A DNA stretch of 64,000 nt from an uncultured Paracoccaceae bacterium (GCA_947493745.1 CANLSM010000002.1:124001-188000); one strand, 5' to 3'; positions 9,464 through 19,694 are shown, counted from the stretch's first letter. The notes: generated by a model not told the origin, from the letters alone. Numbers and translations are program-made.

Positions 9464-10579
9464 TCAGTCCTTGATGAACAGATCGTCGAAGATCTCCTTG
9501 AGAGGTGCAGGCGCAAGTTCATTGCCGCCATGCAGCCATCCACGTGTGGATTCAGGGTAGAGCTTGACGTTCTCGATGCCGGTAAGTTCCGAGGCATAAA
9601 ACCAGTTCAGCGCGGCGAGTTCTCCGGTGTCGCAAAAGCTGATCACCCTGTCGGCCTGCCAGTCCACTTCCTGTCCCTTCAGGCTGGAAAGCAGTGCCAT
9701 CTCGTCGTTTCCGGCCGAGCTCAGCGTCCGGAAGGCCTGTGTCGCTGGCGCGTTCTGGGCGTTGGGCAGCGTCGTGGCGAGCGGCGATCCCGAGCCGTTG
9801 CGCTTGAGAAAGATGCTGGATGGTCGGGCATCGAGCAATGTGCCGCTCATCTTGCCGGATACAACCCCTTCGATTTCCCGCCGGTCCGACCACCATGTCG
9901 ATGCCAGTGTCAGATCCGCCCGGTATGCGGGCAGGCTGCGCGCCTCTTCCGCGACCGGATATCCCTCCAACTCCCAGGCCTTGAAACCGCCGCTCATGAG
10001 TGCGACCTGCCGCGCGCCCAGGGATTTGAGGACCCAGTAGACATAGGCCCCGCGACCGGAGTCGAACGGGCCGCCCTTGCTATGAATGATGACAATCGGC
10101 TGATCCAGCCGCAGACCTGCCTCGCCAATGACCGTGCTCAGCGCCTCGTTGGAAGCGGGTCTGCCGGGGTTTTCCTCGCTGCCGCGAAAGTCGGTATAGG
10201 GGATCAGCGAAGCTTCTGGGATGAAGCCGGCAGTGTATTGCCGCGGGTCACGGATATCGAGGATCTGCGGATCAGCAACCTGTTTCAGGGCGAAGAGTTG
10301 CTTGGGATAGATCAGAACCGAGAAGTTCAACGGCGCCTCGGCCGACCCTCCGCAGGGCAGCGTCAGAACCTGGTTGGGTGACAGGTTTGTCGGGTCTTCC
10401 CCGATGAGATCCAGATTGGCCTTGCGGATCAGATCGTGGTGAAAGATCGAGCCATAGTACCTCTCGGCAATGCCCCCGAGCGTATCGCCCTTCCGGGTGA
10501 CATAGGGGGTTTCACATGCGATTGCCTGGACACCGGAATTCAACAGCAGCAAGACGGCTGCAAACAAATACTTACGCAC
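9464..10579 (-). CDS. Exported LysM protein with two rhodanese domains
   Basis: 371 residues: signal peptide (1-21), LysM-like module (about 24-75, VTRKGDTLGGIAERYYG), then two rhodanese repeats (about 90-205 and 225-360). The first repeat lacks a cysteine at the active loop; the second has one (ISFCDTGELA), as in two-domain sulfurtransferases where only the C-terminal domain is active. I infer a periplasmic sulfurtransferase or thiol-binding protein tethered to peptidoglycan. The chosen start is GTG 10579, with AGGAA about eight bases before it; the frame is open further to a TTG. It shares its LysM framework (aligned RFDLIHEANIDVIG and HHDLIRKANLDLIG) with the convergent neighbour. Confidence 0.75.
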   Translation of the reverse strand: MRKYLFAAVLLLLNSGVQAIACETPYVTRKGDTLGGIAERYYGSIFHHDLIRKANLDLIGEDPTNLSPNQVLTLPCGGSAEAPLNFSVLIYPKQLFALKQVADPQILDIRDPRQYTAGFIPEASLIPYTDFRGSEENPGRPASNEALSTVIGEAGLRLDQPIVIIHSKGGPFDSGRGAYVYWVLKSLGARQVALMSGGFKAWELEGYPVAEEARSLPAYRADLTLASTWWSDRREIEGVVSGKMSGTLLDARPSSIFLKRNGSGSPLATTLPNAQNAPATQAFRTLSSAGNDEMALLSSLKGQEVDWQADRVISFCDTGELAALNWFYASELTGIENVKLYPESTRGWLHGGNELAPAPLKEIFDDLFIKD

Positions 10580-10713
10580 TGGTTCGTTCCTACTCAACAA
10601 ATTCGGGCGATTTCTCAACCGCGTCTACTACTTGCTGAAACTTGAACCCAAACGCATTTGCAGCATCGTCTGCCTATTCGTTCAATGCGGCGTGAATCAG
10701 GCGGATTTGCGGC

Positions 10714-10742
10714 TTGCAAGTAGGTCATTTTGATCCTAAAAC
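10714..10742 (+). promoter_or_regulatory. Predicted promoter of first tuf copy
   Basis: A -35 box TTGCAA (10714-10719, preceded by C) and a -10 box TAAAAC (10737-10742) are spaced 17 bases apart, about 50 bases before the ATG. The CTTG-type -35 is typical of alphaproteobacterial housekeeping promoters. Confidence 0.5.
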
Positions 10743-10791
10743 GCGCCGCAAATTTAACCTCTTCAACCCTGCTGACAGGAATGGCGACACC

Positions 10792-11967
<1,176 letters not shown>

Positions 11968-11983
11968 TGATCTCAAATCCCTG

Positions 11984-12005
11984 AACCGGCTCACCGGAGC
12001 CGGTT
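11984..12005 (+). terminator. Hairpin after tuf copy 1
   Basis: A 9-bp stem AACCGGCTC/GAGCCGGTT with loop ACCG, not followed by a T-run. It is identical to the one after the second tuf. Confidence 0.55.
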
Positions 12006-12025
12006 CGACGCCCGACAAAGCCAAG

Positions 12026-12061
12026 GCTGCCCTCTGAAAAGCAGGGCAGCTTTCCTGTTTT
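12026..12061 (+). terminator. Rho-independent terminator after tuf copy 1
   Basis: An 8-bp stem GCTGCCCT (12026-12033) / AGGGCAGC (12043-12050) followed by TTTCCTGTTTT. It lies outside the block shared with copy 2, so it is private to this copy. Confidence 0.85.
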
Positions 12062-12115
12062 CAACCGGTTGTTTTCCTGCCAGATTGCTCGGGTTGTTTT
12101 TTGGGAAGACGAAAC

Positions 12116-13411
12116 GTGCCCAGGTTTGCTGCCAATCTGATCCTTCTCCTTTTGGGCCTGTCGACAGCGGCGATGGCCCGTCCGTTGTTGCCAAGCAGCG
12201 AGACCAGTGCCGCCCGGCTCTGTATTGAAGCCCGTCTTCCAGACACCGATATCCGGGACTATTGTCGCATCGCGCTCGGCGATGGAGGGATGACCCCGAA
12301 AACCGTCAGTGAGGTCCATGTTCATCTGGGCTATGCCCTCGAAAATCTTGGTGAACTGGATGAAGCGCAAGCGGCTTATACGCAGGCGGTTGAACTTGAT
12401 CCCACCAGCACCGAGGCGCTCAATTCCCTGGCATGGTTCCATTGGCGCGGGGATAGTTACGCTCAGGCCCGTGACCACTTTCAACGGAGCATGGATCTCT
12501 GGCCGACCGCGTCCAGCCTGGCGGGGATGGCGTCGATTATGGGATATGTCGAGGGTGATTACAGGCGCGCGCTTGAACTTATTGATCTCTCGCTTGCACT
12601 GAACGAGGACTATCATTGGGCTATCCGCGAGAAGGGCTGGATACAGCTCAGCCTTGCAGATCATGATGCGGCACTTGCCAGTTTCAATCATGTTCTGAAA
12701 CGCGAACCGGAGGATGCCAATGCGCATCAGGGCGCGTCACGCGCATTCCGGGAGATGGGCAGATACGACAGGGCGCTTGAGCATGCCAGTCGCGCCATCG
12801 AGATATCGCCCGGGGATGTCTACAATCACGTCAACCGTTCATATATCCTGCGCCTGTCGGAAAAATTCGGGCTGTCCATGAAGGACGCGGAAGCGGCGAT
12901 CCGTATCGATCCGGGATATTCGCGGGGCTATGCGGAACTGGCTTTCGGACAAAGTGCGTTACACCGGACCTCGGACGCCATTGCCACGTTCGAGGCGGGG
13001 GTGGAGGCCGGAGCAGGCGACAACTATCTGCACTACTGGTTTGCGGATTTCCTGAGCAAGCAGGGCCTGTTCAGCCGTGCCATGGAACAGATCGATCTTG
13101 CCCTTGCTGCCGACGGTGCTGGCGCTGCGGACTATGAAATGAAGGCCTATGTCGCGATTTCGATGGAAGAATACGAACTCGCGCTGAGCGCGGCCAATGC
13201 GGCGCTGGAAATAGATGAGAGTTACGCCTTCGCCTGGTATTACCGGGCGCTGGCAGAACTTGGTCTCGGTCAGACCAAGCAGTCGGTTGCAACCCTTGAT
13301 CGCGCTGTCAGTGAAGGCCTGAAGGACGAGCAGATTGACGGCTTTGTCAGTGATCTCATTCGGGCGGGGGCGCTCCTGACGGCGCTTCAGGTTGCCGCAA
13401 AATACAACTGA
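12116..13411 (+). CDS. Exported tetratricopeptide-repeat protein
   Basis: 431 residues from a GTG start with GGGAAG seven bases upstream (12103-12108). A signal peptide (MPRFAANLILLLLGLSTAAMA) is followed by about nine to ten TPR helix pairs that fill the rest of the protein, for example YALENLGELDEAQAAYTQAV, FREMGRYDRALEHASRAI and YRALAELGLGQTKQSVATLD. TPR arrays are protein-binding scaffolds; no catalytic motif is present, so no function can be given. It is presumably periplasmic. It stands between the tuf terminator and a convergent peroxidase gene, with a shared hairpin at its end. Confidence 0.75.
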   Translation: MPRFAANLILLLLGLSTAAMARPLLPSSETSAARLCIEARLPDTDIRDYCRIALGDGGMTPKTVSEVHVHLGYALENLGELDEAQAAYTQAVELDPTSTEALNSLAWFHWRGDSYAQARDHFQRSMDLWPTASSLAGMASIMGYVEGDYRRALELIDLSLALNEDYHWAIREKGWIQLSLADHDAALASFNHVLKREPEDANAHQGASRAFREMGRYDRALEHASRAIEISPGDVYNHVNRSYILRLSEKFGLSMKDAEAAIRIDPGYSRGYAELAFGQSALHRTSDAIATFEAGVEAGAGDNYLHYWFADFLSKQGLFSRAMEQIDLALAADGAGAADYEMKAYVAISMEEYELALSAANAALEIDESYAFAWYYRALAELGLGQTKQSVATLDRAVSEGLKDEQIDGFVSDLIRAGALLTALQVAAKYN

Positions 13412-13441
13412 GGGACCAGGCGCCTTGGTGCCCGGTCCCTC
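13410..13441 (-). terminator. Bidirectional terminator between TPR and peroxidase genes
   Basis: An 8-bp stem GAGGGACC (13410-13417) / GGTCCCTC (13434-13441) extended by inner pairs. Read on the minus strand it is followed by a T-rich stretch, so it best fits the peroxidase gene; it overlaps the TPR stop codon. Confidence 0.7.
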
Positions 13442-13452
13442 GTCGGTCGTTC

Positions 13453-14967
13453 TCAGTTATGTCCGCTGGCGATCGTGCTGGCGACGTCGCTGTCATTGAC
13501 CGGCGCGCCTGATGCCCGCAGCAGGTCGGCCACTTCCCAGTCGCCGCCGTTTTCCGGGCTCGCCGCAGGCAGCAGGGCCATCAGGACCGGCTCGGCAGCA
13601 GGCGTCCAGTCCGGTACCATCCGGATATAGGAATGGCTGTCACCATAGAGCAGCCCGGCGAAGACTTCCCCAACAATGGTGCTGCCGACACTGCCCAGCA
13701 TGCGCCCCTTGTTGTTGGCGGGAAGCAGGCTCGACTCCTTCAGAACATAGTGCCAGAGCATGTCCTCATGCGGATCATCGATGTCGTGCGGCGTGAAGCC
13801 CATGGCGGCTGCGACCGCAGTCCCTTTGGGCAGCCCCATGCGCCAGCTGCGCATCAGGTTCAGGAAGGCGAGATGGTTCACGCCACCAGGGCCTTCGGGC
13901 ACCTTGAAGACGGCACTGGAAAGCTTAGGATCGATCCGGCGCGATGGCTGCGGGAACGGCCCGCTTGAGCTTGCCATCTTGAAGAACCAATCCCACTGGA
14001 TGGTATGTTTCCCGGGCATCGGCCGGAACCCGTGCAGGTCCTGACCCGCGCCCGATCCGCCGGGGTGAAAGATCGGAAGCTCTACACCGAAACCCAGACC
14101 TGCATCGGTGTTGAGATTGACCTGATAGCCTGGCCGCACCAGCGAATGCCCGAAACGGTAGGCGGCAACGGAGAACTCAACCGGCATGAAGGGCTGATAC
14201 TCCCATTTGAAGAACCGCGCGTTGTTGCAGAAGATGCCGTTCTCCTTCTTCAACACGCTGTTCCATATGTCATCCTTGATCAGTCGTTTGATGAAATCGT
14301 TCCAGACGATGTACTGGTAGAACCAGCGCAGGATGCGCCGCGCCTCATCGAATGTCTCGTCATCTCTCGCAAAGCTGTCCGGAGTGATATCGGGATCGCC
14401 GAACATCAGTTGCGCATAGATCCGGTTGTGGAGCCGCAGCATGGCCAGCTGAAACTGCGAGACGATCGTGTTTTCGTCATTGCGCATGTCGCCGATCAGC
14501 GCGCGTCCCTGAATGTTGCGCGGCAGATCCGGCTCATTGCCCTCACCGGTGGCGCCGATCAGGAACATCCCGCCCTTGTCATTGTCATACATGAAGGGCT
14601 CATCCGCAGGTCCTTCGCCGTAGAGGCAATCGAGATCGAGCCGTGGTGTGCGGAAATTGTGCAGCTTGTTGGGATCATTGAGCCGCTGCAGCGAGGAGGT
14701 CGGATCGAAGGTGATGTCATGGTCGACGAACTGCCCGAAATACGTGTAGCCCGCCGGCAGATTATGATTGTCTGCCTCCGGCTCGTTCGCCGCCTCGCTC
14801 ATAGATGTGTTGGCGAAAGCCCTGATTGCATCCGCAATCTGCTCGTCGGTACCGGCAGATGGCGTCCATTGCGGGAGATTGCGAAACAACCGGCCAAATG
14901 GACCATGATAGCTGGAGGAATGTGGAACATGCACGTTGTTGAAGATTGATTTGGACGAAATACTCAT
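13453..14967 (-). CDS. Animal-type haem peroxidase
   Basis: 504 residues of the animal haem peroxidase superfamily (peroxinectin/myeloperoxidase-like), which oxidise halides or organic substrates with hydrogen peroxide. FGQFVDHDITFD (77-88) holds the distal His83 and adjoining Asp, RNDEN (162-166) is the helix-5 region with the catalytic Arg, and YRFGHS (270-275) holds the proximal haem ligand His274. There is no signal peptide, so it is either cytoplasmic or secreted by a non-classical route. It is divergent from yaaA, a peroxide-protection gene. The substrate cannot be told from sequence. Confidence 0.88.
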   Translation of the reverse strand: MSISSKSIFNNVHVPHSSSYHGPFGRLFRNLPQWTPSAGTDEQIADAIRAFANTSMSEAANEPEADNHNLPAGYTYFGQFVDHDITFDPTSSLQRLNDPNKLHNFRTPRLDLDCLYGEGPADEPFMYDNDKGGMFLIGATGEGNEPDLPRNIQGRALIGDMRNDENTIVSQFQLAMLRLHNRIYAQLMFGDPDITPDSFARDDETFDEARRILRWFYQYIVWNDFIKRLIKDDIWNSVLKKENGIFCNNARFFKWEYQPFMPVEFSVAAYRFGHSLVRPGYQVNLNTDAGLGFGVELPIFHPGGSGAGQDLHGFRPMPGKHTIQWDWFFKMASSSGPFPQPSRRIDPKLSSAVFKVPEGPGGVNHLAFLNLMRSWRMGLPKGTAVAAAMGFTPHDIDDPHEDMLWHYVLKESSLLPANNKGRMLGSVGSTIVGEVFAGLLYGDSHSYIRMVPDWTPAAEPVLMALLPAASPENGGDWEVADLLRASGAPVNDSDVASTIASGHN

Positions 14968-15125
14968 CTTGAAAACCCCTTATTTAAATGGGTGTGAGTA
15001 TCGGATCGGGCCCGGACGCGGGTCTGTGAAGATTGTCACCCATCGCAGCCCGGCGGGTTCAAGCCTGTGATTGGAAAGCACATTTTGTTGCCCATTTGGG
15101 CTTGGCGCGACGCAGATAGGCTCTA

Positions 15126-15164
15126 ATATCAAATCAACCAAAAAAGAGCGGTCCTTTTTGATAT
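15126..15164. repeat. Inverted repeat overlapping the yaaA start
   Basis: Arms ATATCAAA (15126-15133) and TTTGATAT (15157-15164) flank an inner AAAAAG/CTTTTT pair (15141-15146, 15154-15159). The right arm includes the first bases of the yaaA start codon. It could be an operator between the divergent peroxidase and yaaA genes or an RNA hairpin at the start site. Confidence 0.45.
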
Positions 15165-15945
15165 GCTGGCTATCATCTCTCCTGCCAAAAGCCTCGATTT
15201 CTCTCCCGTGAACGATGACGTGCCGTTGACGACACCTCAGTTCACGGACGAGGCGATCCGTCTGGCGACCGCCGCCCGGCGGCTGAGCAAGGCAAGGCTC
15301 AGAGCGATGATGGACCTCAGCGAGCCGTTGACCGAACTGAACTATCAGCGTTTCAAGGCTTTCAGATCCGATCCGGATATCGATGAGACCCGACCCGCCG
15401 CGTTCTGCTTTGCTGGCGACACCTATGCGGGTCTCGACTTCAAGGGGCTGGGCAGATCGGATCAGGCCCATGCGCAGGACCATCTGCGCATCCTCTCGGG
15501 TCTTTACGGCGTGCTGCGCCCGCTCGACCGGATCCAACCCTACCGGCTGGAGATGGGACGGCGCCTGAAAACCCGCAGAGGTGAGACGCTTTATGATTTC
15601 TGGGGCGACCTTGTCGCTGCCGCGCTCAAGGCCCAGGCCGAACGCATCAACGCGGATCACGTGGTCAACCTTGCCTCGACAGAGTATTTCCGCTCCGTCC
15701 GGCTCAAAGCCCTCGACCTGCCGGTGATCACGCCGGTCTTTCTCGATGAAAGCAACGGTCGCGCCAAGGTGATCAGCTTTTTTGCAAAACGGGCCCGTGG
15801 GGCCATGGCGCGCTTCATCATCGAACATCGGATCACCGACCCCCGGCATCTGGCCGGGTTCACGTGGGAAGACTACAGCTTCCAGTCCGCGACTTCGTCA
15901 CAGGACGCGCCGATCTTCCTGCGCAAGGCCGCCGCAGCTGCCTGA
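15163..15945 (+). CDS. yaaA: Peroxide stress protein YaaA
   Basis: 260 residues, the usual YaaA/DUF328 length. It begins with MLAIISPAKSLDF and contains FKGLGRSDQ, HLRILSGLYGVLRPLD and LASTEYF, the family's conserved blocks. In E. coli YaaA is induced by OxyR and limits free iron and DNA damage during hydrogen peroxide stress; it also binds DNA. No clear ribosome-binding site precedes the ATG; an A/T-rich inverted repeat overlaps it, which may mean that translation or transcription is controlled there. Divergent from the haem peroxidase gene, which hints at a shared peroxide theme. Confidence 0.93.
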   Translation: MLAIISPAKSLDFSPVNDDVPLTTPQFTDEAIRLATAARRLSKARLRAMMDLSEPLTELNYQRFKAFRSDPDIDETRPAAFCFAGDTYAGLDFKGLGRSDQAHAQDHLRILSGLYGVLRPLDRIQPYRLEMGRRLKTRRGETLYDFWGDLVAAALKAQAERINADHVVNLASTEYFRSVRLKALDLPVITPVFLDESNGRAKVISFFAKRARGAMARFIIEHRITDPRHLAGFTWEDYSFQSATSSQDAPIFLRKAAAAA

Positions 15946-16037
15946 CCTGCCCTTTTCTTCTTGGTAAAAATATCCCCGCCGGAGGCATCAAATCTCTGTC
16001 TCCCGCGCAGGACCCGGATTTTCGGCTCCCGTAGCTC

Positions 16038-16066
16038 TTGCATCAAGCTGCATTTCGCCGTAACCG
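16038..16066 (+). promoter_or_regulatory. Possible promoter of tRNA-Trp
   Basis: -35 TTGCAT (16038-16043, preceded by C), 17-base spacer, -10 TAACCG (16061-16066), 17 bases before the tRNA. The CTTGCAT-C-AAG surroundings resemble those before secE. Confidence 0.35.
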
Positions 16067-16082
16067 GATGGCATACTGGTGG

Positions 16083-16158
16083 AGGGGTTTAGCTCAGTTG
16101 GTAGAGCATCGGTCTCCAAAACCGAGGGTCGTGGGTTCGAGTCCCTCAGCCCCTGCCA
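16083..16158 (+). tRNA. tRNA-Trp (anticodon CCA)
   Basis: A full cloverleaf of 76 bases with an encoded CCA end. The acceptor stem AGGGGTT pairs with AGCCCCT; the anticodon loop is CTCCAAA with CCA at 16116-16118; the T-arm loop is TTCGAGT. In Rhodobacterales this tRNA usually sits between tuf and secE. Here it is 4.1 kb from tuf and 3.5 kb from secE. Confidence 0.97.
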
Positions 16159-16165
16159 GTGTATC

Positions 16166-17681
16166 TCAAGATCGTACGACCTGCATGACCGGCCGCCTCA
16201 GCACGGCGAACGCCGGCAGAAGGCAGAGCAGGGTCGCGACGGAGAGAAAGGCTGCCAGCGCGTGAATTTCTCCCCAGCCCGGCACCGCCGAGACCGCCAC
16301 ATCGGTGCGTGCCGCGACCATTCGAGACAGGATGGCAGCGGCTCCGTAGACAATGCCGCATCCAAGCACCGTGCCAGCGACGACGAGCACAGCAGCAAAG
16401 AGCCAGACAACTGCCAGCACGAAGCGGGCCGGTGCGCCCAAGGCGCGCAGCGGTGCGACCTGACGATTGAGAAGATATGACAGGATGAATAGCCCGGCCA
16501 GAACGCTTGCAGCGACCAGAACCTGGCTCAAAGCAGCCATCAGGGCCATGGCTTGACGGATGTCGCCCATGATCCGATGCAGATTGGCCAGAACACTGCC
16601 GGGCAGAATGGCCATCGTCCCCATGTCGCGCGTGAACTCGGATTGGAGCGCGTAGGTTGCTGCCAGACTGTTGGCGCGCACAACAATTGCCGGGGTGCCG
16701 GGAAAATAGTTCGCATCGAACGGAGCGCCTAGTAGACCGGCATCGCCCGGCGCATGACCATCGGCCAGGCCGTGCAGGCTCCAGACCGCCTCAATGGGTA
16801 TAAGGATGGCGCGGTCCCAGGGGTTCCCGCCTCGGGCAATCTCCCGATGACCGTGATTTCCTCTTCGTGTTCATCTTCCTCAAATCCATGCGCGGGCTTG
16901 AAGGTGTCGCCGGTCTCCATCGGGACCCGTGATCCGACAATCGCCTCTTCGAGGCCCTGCCATATGGCTCCCCGATCTGCCCGTCACTGAGATGCGCGAC
17001 GAATGTGGCCGTGGTGCCGACAATCGGCGCGCTCCGATAGCTGTCCCCGAAGGCAAGAGGAGCGGCGAGGGCGACCCGCTCATGGGTTGCAACCGCGTTG
17101 AAAATATCCCCCTCCAGAAGCGGCATGTTGGTGGGTTGCAGAAACACTGTGGCCAGCAGCACCGTCACCTCACTGCTGGCGGCGGCGATGATAAGGTCGA
17201 ACCTGTCGGTGGCCTCGGCCGTGGCGCGTCTCACGCCGCGTTCCTGCGCCGAGAGCTCGACACCGATGCCGACCGAGATTGCAATCAACAGCACGAACAT
17301 CGCGTTTGCACAGCGAAATCTCCAGAGCAGGGCGCGTACCAGCGGCCAGGGCATGAAGCCACGCGCAAGGGCTGCCCCGAGGCTGCCCAGTTCTTCGAAG
17401 AACAGGAAGTCCTGAAAGACAAACCCGATCTTGGCTGCGCGAAATCCGGCTCGCCCGGCGGGGTTGAGGGACATCAGGTCAGTCCCCTCCCAGTGCACGC
17501 GACCGGATGGGGCCTTGGCGAGACCCGCAGTCGCAAAAAGCAGTGTCGATTTCCCAGCACCGGAAGGGCCGCGAATGCCGAGGCGCTGGCCGGCCTCCAG
17601 TGAGAAGTCGGGGATGTCGAGAAGGACACGTCCCCGCTCACCACGCACAACGAGATTTTCAACTTCCAGCGACGGGCCCAT
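16166..17681 (-). pseudogene. Decayed ABC exporter: ATPase and permease fused and frameshifted
   Basis: The 5' part (17681 to about 17350) encodes an ABC ATPase N-terminus with Walker A GPSGAGKST and a Q-loop (FVFQDF), but the signature, Walker B and H-loop are gone: the frame runs in phase straight into an FtsX/MacB-like permease N-terminus (LVRALLWRFRCANAMFVLLI). The permease then shifts frame near 16965 (after GQIGEPY) and again near 16820, where a one-base loss separates EAGTP from WDRAILIPIEAVWSLHG; its C-terminal membrane part is intact in the third frame to a stop at 16166. I read it as the remains of a LolD/LolE-like exporter, non-functional. Its 3' end is seven bases from tRNA-Trp. 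Confidence 0.88.
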
Positions 17682-17693
17682 GGGTCAGGTTTA

Positions 17694-18117
17694 TCAGCTA
17701 CAGATCGCGTCGCTCAGCCGCACACGACTCAGGAAACCGGTGTCATCATCGCGCTTTGGACCAAGTTCCAGCACACCATTGGTTGTGATGCCGACCGTGA
17801 AGGGGACAACCCGAACCCGGCGTTTGGTGTAGACGGCAAGGATATCGTCCGCCCTTCGGCCTCGGTCTCGCAAAACCGGCAGATCGACATCGGCTGCTTG
17901 GTCAGCACGAAGAATTTGGCACCCGCCTTGAGTGGCGGGGCCATGAACCCCGCGACCGTAATCCGGGAGCCATCGAGCGATGTGGCAAGATCGGAGAAGC
18001 TTCGGTCCTTGGTTTAGCGATCGCGCTGCTTGATGGTTTCCGTCTCGCCCATGCCGGAAGGGCCAGCGGCAAGGCGGCTCCGGTTGCGATCAGGTGGCGT
18101 CTGCTCAGCATCGACAT
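17694..18117 (-). pseudogene. Decayed Tat-exported DUF3299-like protein
   Basis: It starts with a twin-arginine-type leader (MLSRRHLIATGAALPLALPAWA). The frame is lost just after the leader, a TAA stop at 18014-18016 interrupts the body, and a further shift near 17850 separates CRFCETEAE from DDILAVYTKRRVRVVPF. Pieced together, the body has GFMAPPLKAG-KFFVLTKQP-C-F-C, which resembles small periplasmic DUF3299-type proteins encoded next to ABC exporters; I am not certain of the family. It lies 12 bases upstream of the decayed ATPase, so the three genes formed one operon that has been lost as a unit. Confidence 0.8.
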
Positions 18118-18195
18118 GTCTCCACGACTGGAACGAAAGCGGAAGGGAGGGCGCGGCGGACCGCGCCTTCCGGCATCATATTACAATTTGATCTG

Positions 18196-19443
18196 TCACT
18201 CCGCCGTCACTGGGTGATGCATGACGTGGAAGATCACGCTCTGCTCAATCGTGCCGTCAAAGAGATGCGCAAACGGTCCCTTGGCATAGACCGCCACATC
18301 CTCGCGCAGGATCGTGCCGGAACCGTTGAGGTAGCCAACGACCGTGCAGGGTTTGCCATCATCGGCGATCTCGGGCGTGCCGTTGTGCCGTTCGCCCGCA
18401 TTGTCGATGCCGATGCAAAGCCCGGTGATATCCGAGCCGCGCCAGCGATAGCCGCCAAAGGCAATCGCGTGTTCATGATCGGCCGTGACGATGAACAGCG
18501 TGTCCGCATCATCGGCTATCTCATCGGCTGCCGCGATGACTTCGGCAAGGGCCACACCATCACGAACCACACCTGCGAGGTTGCCCGCATGGTTGGCGTG
18601 ATCAACACGGCACGCTTCGATCTGAAGCAGGAAACCGTCCTTGTCGTTGGACAGCGCCTTGATCGCCGCCGTGGTTATCTCGGCCAGAGAAGGTTCGCCC
18701 GCGCGGTCTGCCTCATACTGCATAGGGCTGCTTTCGAAGAGACCGAGAAGGGGTGTTCCGTCGAGTGCTGCTGCTGCCAGAGTGGTATCATCATACACAT
18801 ATTGCGCGCCAAGCCCGGTCGCACGTTCGATCAGGTTGACCCCGTCCTTGCGATGGCCGGTCTTGCCTTCCTCATCTGTCACACTTTCGGGAATGAAGTC
18901 GCGGCGGCCGCCGCCCAAGGCGACATCGACAAGCCCGGCCTCCATGGCGTCTATCATCTGGGTGACGATATCCTTCTGCTCGGTGCAGCCATCGGGCAGG
19001 TTGTCCTCGAAGTTCCGGTCCACCGATTTGGAGTAGACCGCCGACGGCGTCGCGTGTGTGACCCGCGCGGTCGAGACCAGACCCACCGACTGTCGAGCCC
19101 CGACATGATCGCGGTCGCGGTTCTGGCAGAATCAGATATCTGGGCATTGGAGTTATAGGTCTTGACCAGCGCCAGATTCGGGAACGCCTCCTGCAGGAGC
19201 ACGTTTTCGTCCCCGTAATTGCCATTCTGCTGGCCGTGGAAAATCCGCGTTGCATAGTTGGTGCCGATCCCGTTGCCGTCGGCAACAAAGATGATGACAT
19301 TCTTCGCCCGGTTGGTATTCGGCACCTTGGCAAGTTCGGCCTGTCCGGCGGTGAACTAGTCGCAGTTGTTTTGGATTATGTCCTAAGCACAGACGGATGA
19401 GGCGGAAAATACTCACCACAGATGCTGCTAAGGTCCTTTTCAT
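18196..19443 (-). pseudogene. phoA: Decayed alkaline phosphatase (PhoA family)
   Basis: The remains cover almost a full alkaline phosphatase, a periplasmic phosphomonoesterase that frees phosphate. A leader start (MKRTLAAS) at 19443 is out of frame with the body, an in-frame TAG lies at 19356-19358, and a one-base loss near 19092 splits AIMSGLDS from VGLVSTARVTHATP. The first metal motif reads ADGNG rather than ADGMG, and the nucleophile region DSARTATA has Arg where Gly is usual. The longest intact piece (18196-19086) keeps metal ligands (EACRVDHANHAGN, VTADHEH). It is on the same strand as, and 78 bases from, the decayed exporter operon. Confidence 0.9.
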
Positions 19444-19636
19444 TGGGTAGTCCCCCTGTTGAAATACAGACACGCGACCTAAGGCCGGAACACTACGCAG
19501 CTACGACAATCGTATGACGGTTTCGTCTCAGGTCATTGCCTGATGCGCCACCAACCGAACCAACCTGCGGCAGCTTGCCGCATCTGTCGAATGCGCCTTT
19601 GGTCGGTCACAGTCCTGCAATATCGGTCCTGGACCC

Positions 19637-19665
19637 TTGCATCCAAGCCCCGGCGGTCGTATCTG
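19637..19665 (+). promoter_or_regulatory. Possible promoter of secE
   Basis: -35 TTGCAT (19637-19642, preceded by C), 17-base spacer, -10 TATCTG (19660-19665), 30 bases before the ATG. Its -35 context matches that before tRNA-Trp. The remaining 19444-19636 shows nothing else I can identify. Confidence 0.35.
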
Positions 19666-19694
19666 AGCCGGATCAGACAACGGAGACGACGTCC

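Noticed and set aside
15950-15995. A/T-rich stretch resembling an intergenic repeat after yaaA
   Set aside because: It recalls short sequences seen after genes in Rhodobacterales, but only one copy is in the window, so a repeat cannot be claimed.
16166-19443. Sequencing error as the cause of the frameshifts
   Set aside because: Several lesions cluster in three adjacent accessory loci, including an in-frame stop and a large in-phase deletion, while more than 40 other genes are intact; decay is the better reading, though reads would settle it.
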